NCBI RefSeq assembly: GCF_001659605.2
Contig: NC_035161.2
Span: 1,240,001 to 1,304,000 of the forward strand
Direction: 5' to 3'
DNA: 64,000 nt
Source of the DNA: Manihot esculenta
Lineage: Eukaryota; Streptophyta; Magnoliopsida; Malpighiales; Euphorbiaceae
Below are positions 58,946-64,000 of the stretch, one piece after another. Within the stretch, counting starts at the first letter, position 1. Each line of letters starts with the position of its first letter. The notes under the pieces were generated by a model. That model saw only the letters and a program-made list of their open reading frames with translations. It was not told the DNA's origin and made no database searches. The position numbers and the translations under genes were made by a program.

Positions 58946-59029
58946 TCATACGAGAATCTGCTTGTCCTCAAGAAGGTGAAAACAAGAAATTTGAGCTTTG
59001 ATAAACGAGTGATCTTCCCATGTAGCATT
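58946..59029 (-). pseudogene. C-terminal fragment of a gypsy pol (chromodomain-like end)
   Basis: The minus strand reads NATWEDHSFIKAQISCFHLL, then EDKQILV and a stop at 58948-58946. ATWE(D)..I...P.FHLEDKV is the usual end of several gypsy polyproteins. It is different from the Tekay tails here. Confidence 0.55.
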
Positions 59030-59074
59030 TATTGTAAATGTTAAGATATTTCAAAGGCTTTCTATTGCACATAG

Positions 59075-59400
59075 TGTTGGAAAGAATATTCTGCCATAAT
59101 TGTAATTAATCTGTGATTAATATTACCATAGTTAACATAATCCTAGCATGATTCTAGGCGATAATTGATAGCATAATCATAGGCATAATTGATTATATCT
59201 TGTACTATATAACCCTTGTATCTTATTACACAGAAAACAAGAAAATGAAAAATACTTTTCTTCCTATAATTCTAGATGGTATCAGAGCGGGTTTCAATCT
59301 AAAAGTTTAGCTGATTTTTCCTGCAATCATCATTTGTCAGAATACCTTTCCCAATCTTCTCTAACCGAGAAATAGCAATGGTCGATTCTTCTAGCCAGAG
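59075..59400 (+). mobile_element. Start of a Ty1/copia-like element, interrupted by T7
   Basis: A short LTR of about 199 bp starts TGTTGGAAAG at 59075 and ends near 59273, with TATATAA at about 59213. A primer site TGGTATCAGAGC follows at 59277-59288, then a leader and an ATG at 59378 (MVDSSSQ). T7 begins at 59401, so the rest should resume to the right of the window. The short LTR and the start of the frame suggest copia; no domain beyond the first few residues is visible. Confidence 0.65.
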
Positions 59401-61603
59401 TGTAACGACCCGGAAATCCGACCCGTTACCGGCGCTAGGATCCAGATCGGCTTAAGGCCGCCGGGACCCGTAGCAAGCCTACATACCTCCTGTAAACCTG
59501 TGGAATCCCATACATAACAACATATACATGATCTGTAAAAAAATTTTTCTTTTCTCTTATCCAAGCAAAACCTGTGCATGCACAAAATCATACATAAACC
59601 CCACACTGGAGTCTTCATCAAGTACTCCAATGGGGTATCATCATCATACATATCAGCTTGGATAATCATGGTCATTAACATCATTACTCATTAAACACTC
59701 TGTACATAATGGGGATTCACACACCTCTAGGTCAAGCACTACTATAATCCTCAATACATCATCAAACCATTCATTACATTACATGGTCATAAATACTCAT
59801 TACATCATATTCATGTCCACTACTATCTATTACAACATACTTGACTTAACTTCACTCTAGCCGACTTCCTGATCTATCCTGTACCTGCAACTCTGGGGAT
59901 AAAGGGAGTGGGGTGAGCTACTAGAGCCCAGTGAGCAGAATAATAAAACATCAATTTAAATCATGCTTTCATGTATGCGCCATAACACAAACATTTCACA
60001 ACAAGGATGAACTTGTCACCATTTAGCCCCTATCTTTCTTACTTATACATGCCGGGGGCGTAGAGCCGTAGCAGGCACACCCGGACTTCCATAATCTGTC
60101 ATAGTGCCAGGGGCGTAGAGCCGTAGCAGGCACACCTGGACTCACATAGGCTATCATGACATGCAAGGGCTAATGGATCATTCAACATTCATCCACATCA
60201 ACAACAAAGTATGCAATGCAGCATATTCGTGAATTCTAATGCAAACAACCTAATATATCTCATGGCATTCATGATGCGTGAATCATGCTAAAGCATTTCA
60301 TTAATTTGCTTTAAAACTTAACGTTTATTCCACTCACCTCTGGCTAGCTCTGAAGAGACTCTGAAGCAGCTGGCTCACTGCTGGGGGTCTCGGTTCCTCG
60401 GGTCCAAACCTACACATGTGGACTCAAATGAGGGACCAAACATACATGAATATGACTCTAAAATACTCCCCAAAAACCCCCTAAAACATCCTGAAAACAT
60501 CACATGAAAACATGCAAGAAATGGCTGAACAGGGCACTTTCGGCGGCAGGTTCGGCGGCCGAAAGTCCCTCTGCAGCCGAAAGTCATGCAGGTTCGGCGG
60601 CACTTTCGGCGGCCGAACCTCCCAGACAGAGACGAAACTTGAGTTTCGGGGGCAGGCTTCGGCAGCCGAAACTGCCTCCACAAGGGGGTTCGGCGGCCGA
60701 AAGTCACTTCGGCGGCCGAACCTGAGTTTCTGCCAAAGGGCAGAAACTTGGCTTCCTTGTGTCCACAGCCTCCAAAACGCCTCAAAACATGCATAAACTT
60801 ATTTCTACACATGCATACACATCATACTTCACACCTAGGGGTCTCAAACTATAATATACCCCAACTACAACACTTCAAACAACACATTTCCAACATACAT
60901 TGTTCAAATCACAACATAAACCTAACAACAAGCCTAAACATGCATTCTACCCCATCAACTTGCATAAAACTTTCATAAAGCATAAAAGAAGCATAGATCG
61001 AAGCTTACCTCTTGAAGATCGAGAGGAAGAATGACCCTAGCTCGGAAAATGGAGGGATTTAGCTCCAAGACTTCCAAGTTCCAAAACTTGTTTCAAAAGC
61101 TTAAATCTTCAAAACCAAGGGAAAACAAGTGAAAATCTTGAAAGATTTAGAGGAAGAACATCAAAAATGGGTGAGGGGCGGCGGAAAGCTCACCTTGGCC
61201 GAAAATGGGGAAAAACTCGCCCGTTTTCGGTTAAGGGACCCTTTTATAGTGGCTGGCCAGACCACGTTCGGGGGCCGAATGTGCCTCCGCATGCATGCCA
61301 TGTTCGGCGGCCGAACGTGAGATTCGGCGGCCGAACCTGGACTTCCCTCACTCATGCTTTCGGGGGCCTAACGTGCCTCCAAAACGCATGCATGTTCGGC
61401 GGCCGAACTTGACTTTCGGCGGCCGAACCTGGGTTTTCCTCCAAAGATTTTTCATGCAAAACTCATTTAATTTCTTACTTAAAAACATGAAATACAAGAA
61501 AACATTTCATAAAATCATAGTTTTACCCTTCTAGAGGTTTCCGACATCCGAGGTCCCACCGGACGGTAGGGATTCCGATACCGGAGTCTAGCCGGGTATT
61601 ACA
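59401..61603 (-). repeat. T7 3' LTR (2203 bp, intron-containing form)
   Basis: On the minus strand it runs TGTAATACCCGGCTAG to CCGGGTCGTTACA. TATA box at 61248-61242. Two subrepeats containing GGGGCGTAGAGCCGTAGC at about 60055-60142. Palindrome clusters at about 61432-61262 and 60722-60537, the second inside predicted intron 1. Confidence 0.92.
60410..61008 (-). other. Predicted leader intron 1 in T7 LTR, missing exactly from T2
   Basis: Minus strand: TCAAGAG|GTAAGCTTCG at 61008 to CATGTGTAG|GTTTGG at 60410, 599 bp. Both flanks align with T2 without a gap. Confidence 0.72.
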
Positions 61604-61734
61604 TTCTCCCCCCCTTAAGAACATTCGTCCCCGAATGTTCCTCAACTAACATACAAAGCATGGCATCAATCATAACATACAACATAGCATACAATATATC
61701 ATACATGCAACACATAGAACAGCTAACACTCACC

Positions 61735-64000
61735 TCAAAACAGATGGGGGTATTGCTGGAGCATGGACTCCCGTGTCTCCCAGGTGCATTCTTCAATATT
61801 GTGGTGGTTCCAAAGGACTTTCACCATCGGGATTTCCTTGTTCCTCAGCTTTCTGATCTGAGTGTCTAGGATCCGTACTGGCTGTTCTACATAGGTGAGA
61901 TCCTCTTGGATCTCTACATCAGGCTCACTAAGAACCTTGCTCGGATCTGACACGTACTTCCGTAACAGAGAAACATGGAAAACCGGATGGATTCTCTCCA
62001 TCGAAGCAGGCAAGTCTAGCTTGTACGACACATTACCGACCCTCTGAAGCACCTCGAAAGGACCGATGTACCGTGGAGCTAACTTACCCTTCTTCCCGAA
62101 CCGAACCACTCCTTTCATAGGAGACACCTTGAGCAAAACCAAATCCCCCTCCTGAAACTCTAGCTGTCTTCTGCGGATATCTGCATAACTCTTCTGCCGA
62201 CTAGCAGCAGTCTTGATCCTCTCTCTGATTATGGGTACCACCCTGCTGGTAAGCTCTACTAACTCCGGACCCGCAAGAGTCCTCTCTCCTACTTCCTCCC
62301 AGCAGATAGGTGATCTGCACTTCCTCCCATACAAAGCTTCATATGGAGCCATCCCTATGCTAGCATGATAGCTGTTATTGTAGGCAAACTCCACCAAAGG
62401 TAGATGCTGCCTCCAAGAACCGCCAAAATCTAGCACACACATTCTGAGCATATCCTCTATTGTTTGGATGGTCCTCTCTGACTGTCCGTCTGTCTGTGGG
62501 TGGAAGGCAGTACTGAAGTCTAATCTGGTACCCATAGCGTTCTGCAGACTCCGCCAAAACCTGGAGGTGAACTGGGGCCCTCTATCTGACACTATAGATA
62601 CCGGGACCCCATGCAGTCTGACAATCTCATCTACGTACACCTGCGCCAACTTGTCCACAGAGTAACCACTCCTGACAGGGATGAAGTGAGCAGATTTGGT
62701 GAGTCTGTCCACAATCACCCATATGGAGTCCAATCTGTTGGACGTCGCCGGTAACCCCACTACGAAGTCCATAGCTATATTCTCCCATTTCCACTCTGGA
62801 ATCGGTAGTGGATTCAACATTCCAGCCGGCTTCTGATGCTCTAGTTTCACCCTCTGACACACATCGCAGGCTGACACGAACAGTGCCACGTCCTTCTTCA
62901 TAGCTGGCCACCAATACACTCTCTTCAGATCCTGATACATCTTGGTGGCTCCAGGGTGAACACTATACCTGGCATTATGGGCTTCCCCCATAATATCTCC
63001 CTTCAGACCAATGTCATCTGGCACACATAATCTGTTCCCGTAGCGGAGGATCCCCTTATCATCAAACTTGAACTCATTACTCTGGCCTGACTGAACCGTT
63101 CTGGCTATCCTGACCAACTCTGGGTCCTCATGCTGTTTCTGAGCTACCTGCTCCAGAAACACGGGTGTCACTCTCATCTGAGCCACTAAGGCACCTGTGC
63201 CAGGCAACTCCAACTGTAATCCCTCACTCATAAGTCTGTGGAACTCCTTCACCACCGGCCTCCTCTCTGCTGAAATGTGGGATAGACTGCCGAGTGATTT
63301 CCGGCTTAGGGCGTCTGCCACAACATTCGCCTTACCCGGATGGTACTGAATCTTACAATCATAGTCACTCAACAGCTCTACCCATCTCCTCTGCCTCAAG
63401 TTCAGTTCTCTCTGACTCAGGATGTACTGCAGGCTCTTATGATCTGTGAAGATCTCACACTTTACCCCATAAAGGTAATGCCTCCACATCTTGAGTGCAA
63501 AGATCACTGCTGCCATCTCTAGGTCATGTGTGGGGTAATTCAGCTCATGCTTCTTCAGCTGCCTAGAAGCATAAGCGATCACCCTCTCATTTTGCATTAG
63601 CACACAACCCAGTCCCACACGGGACGCATCACAATATACTGAGAAGTCATCATCACTTTTTGGCAGAGCTAACACCGGTGCTGAAGTCAACCTCCTCTTA
63701 AGCTCCTCAAAGCTTTCCTCACACTGATCGGTCCATATGAACTTCTGATTCTTCTTTGTCAATTTGGTCATAGGAGCAGCAATCTTTGAGAAGTCCTGAA
63801 CGAACCTCCTGTAGTAACCTGCTAAACCCAGAAAACTCTTGATCTCGGTCACTGTGGTGGGTCTAGGCCAGTTAGCTACAGCCTCTACCTTCTTGGGGTC
63901 TACTTCAATACCCTATTCTGACACAATGTGCCCCAAGAATGAAATGCTCCTAAGCCAAAACTCACACTTGGAGAACTTGGCATACAAGCCATGCTCTCTC
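61735..64000 (-). pseudogene. T7 pol (partial: RT end, RNase H, integrase, chromodomain-like tail)
   Basis: Open from 63912 to the stop at 61735-61737. RNase [20 protein letters not shown]. Integrase: HPGATK...[56 protein letters not shown]. Tail: [20 protein letters not shown] ... [13 protein letters not shown] ... [16 protein letters not shown] ... YPHLF. A TAG at 63913-63915 breaks the frame within reverse transcriptase (SE*GIEVD). Gag, protease and most of reverse transcriptase lie beyond the window. Confidence 0.93.

Larger units (their letters stand above)
59401..64000 (-). mobile_element. T7: Tekay-type element, group 2 (right part outside window)
   Basis: 3' LTR at 59401-61603, polypurine tract complement from 61604, and pol to the window end. 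It is inserted in the gag start of the copia-like element. If complete, the bases CAGAG (59396-59400) should recur beyond its other end. Confidence 0.92.

Overview
This is plant nuclear DNA, almost certainly from a eudicot. It contains a ten-exon subtilase gene with GT-AG introns, an intronless RING-H2 gene, and long stretches of Ty3/gypsy chromovirus (Tekay-type) retrotransposon. I cannot name the species. No bacterial, organellar, tRNA, rRNA or CRISPR features were seen.

Layout. 1-4204: T1, a deletion derivative of a Tekay element (+), inserted into T2, a decayed Tekay element (-, 4205-10623). T2 itself sits in an integrase relic of another gypsy lineage (to 10740). 10741-13800: AT-rich, gene-poor. 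13835-14605: RING-H2 gene preceded by a truncated duplicate of its own 5' end. 14606-16038: AT-rich. 16115-19380: relics of two old gypsy elements in opposite orientations. 21042-51606: a 30.6-kb nest with target duplication GCTAT on both sides. The host is T3 (+). T4 (-, 24823-32395, duplication GTCCT) sits in its gag, and T5 (-, 37055-50335, duplication CGAAA/TGAAA) in its 3' LTR. The T5 reverse transcriptase is split by T6 (41604-45311, duplication CATAA), an LTR whose end carries a cluster of short inverted repeats. 51612-54146: AT-rich. 54147-57417: intact subtilase gene (-). 58946-64000: gypsy relic, then the start of a Ty1/copia element whose gag is interrupted by T7, a Tekay element (-) that runs off the window.

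The retroelements fall into three related LTR groups: group 1 (T1, T3, T5), group 2 (T2, T7) and group 3 (T4, T6). Where both are preserved, gag and pol form one long open frame: gag with a zinc knuckle, protease, reverse transcriptase, RNase H, integrase, and a C-terminal chromodomain-like end. Most frame breaks are nonsense changes of the C-to-T or G-to-A type expected from decay of methylated cytosines.

The most interesting signal is in the LTRs. All groups share splice-site-like motifs at equivalent places: a donor about 200-250 bp past the TATA box, a short exon, a second intron ending in a conserved CCCCAG...TTGCAG block, and an acceptor just upstream of the gag start. The T2 LTR lacks the first predicted intron exactly from donor to acceptor compared with T7. 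This suggests that the leader is spliced and that a spliced RNA was once copied back into the genome. The promoter region and this intron both carry clusters of a palindrome, TTCGGCCGCCGAA.
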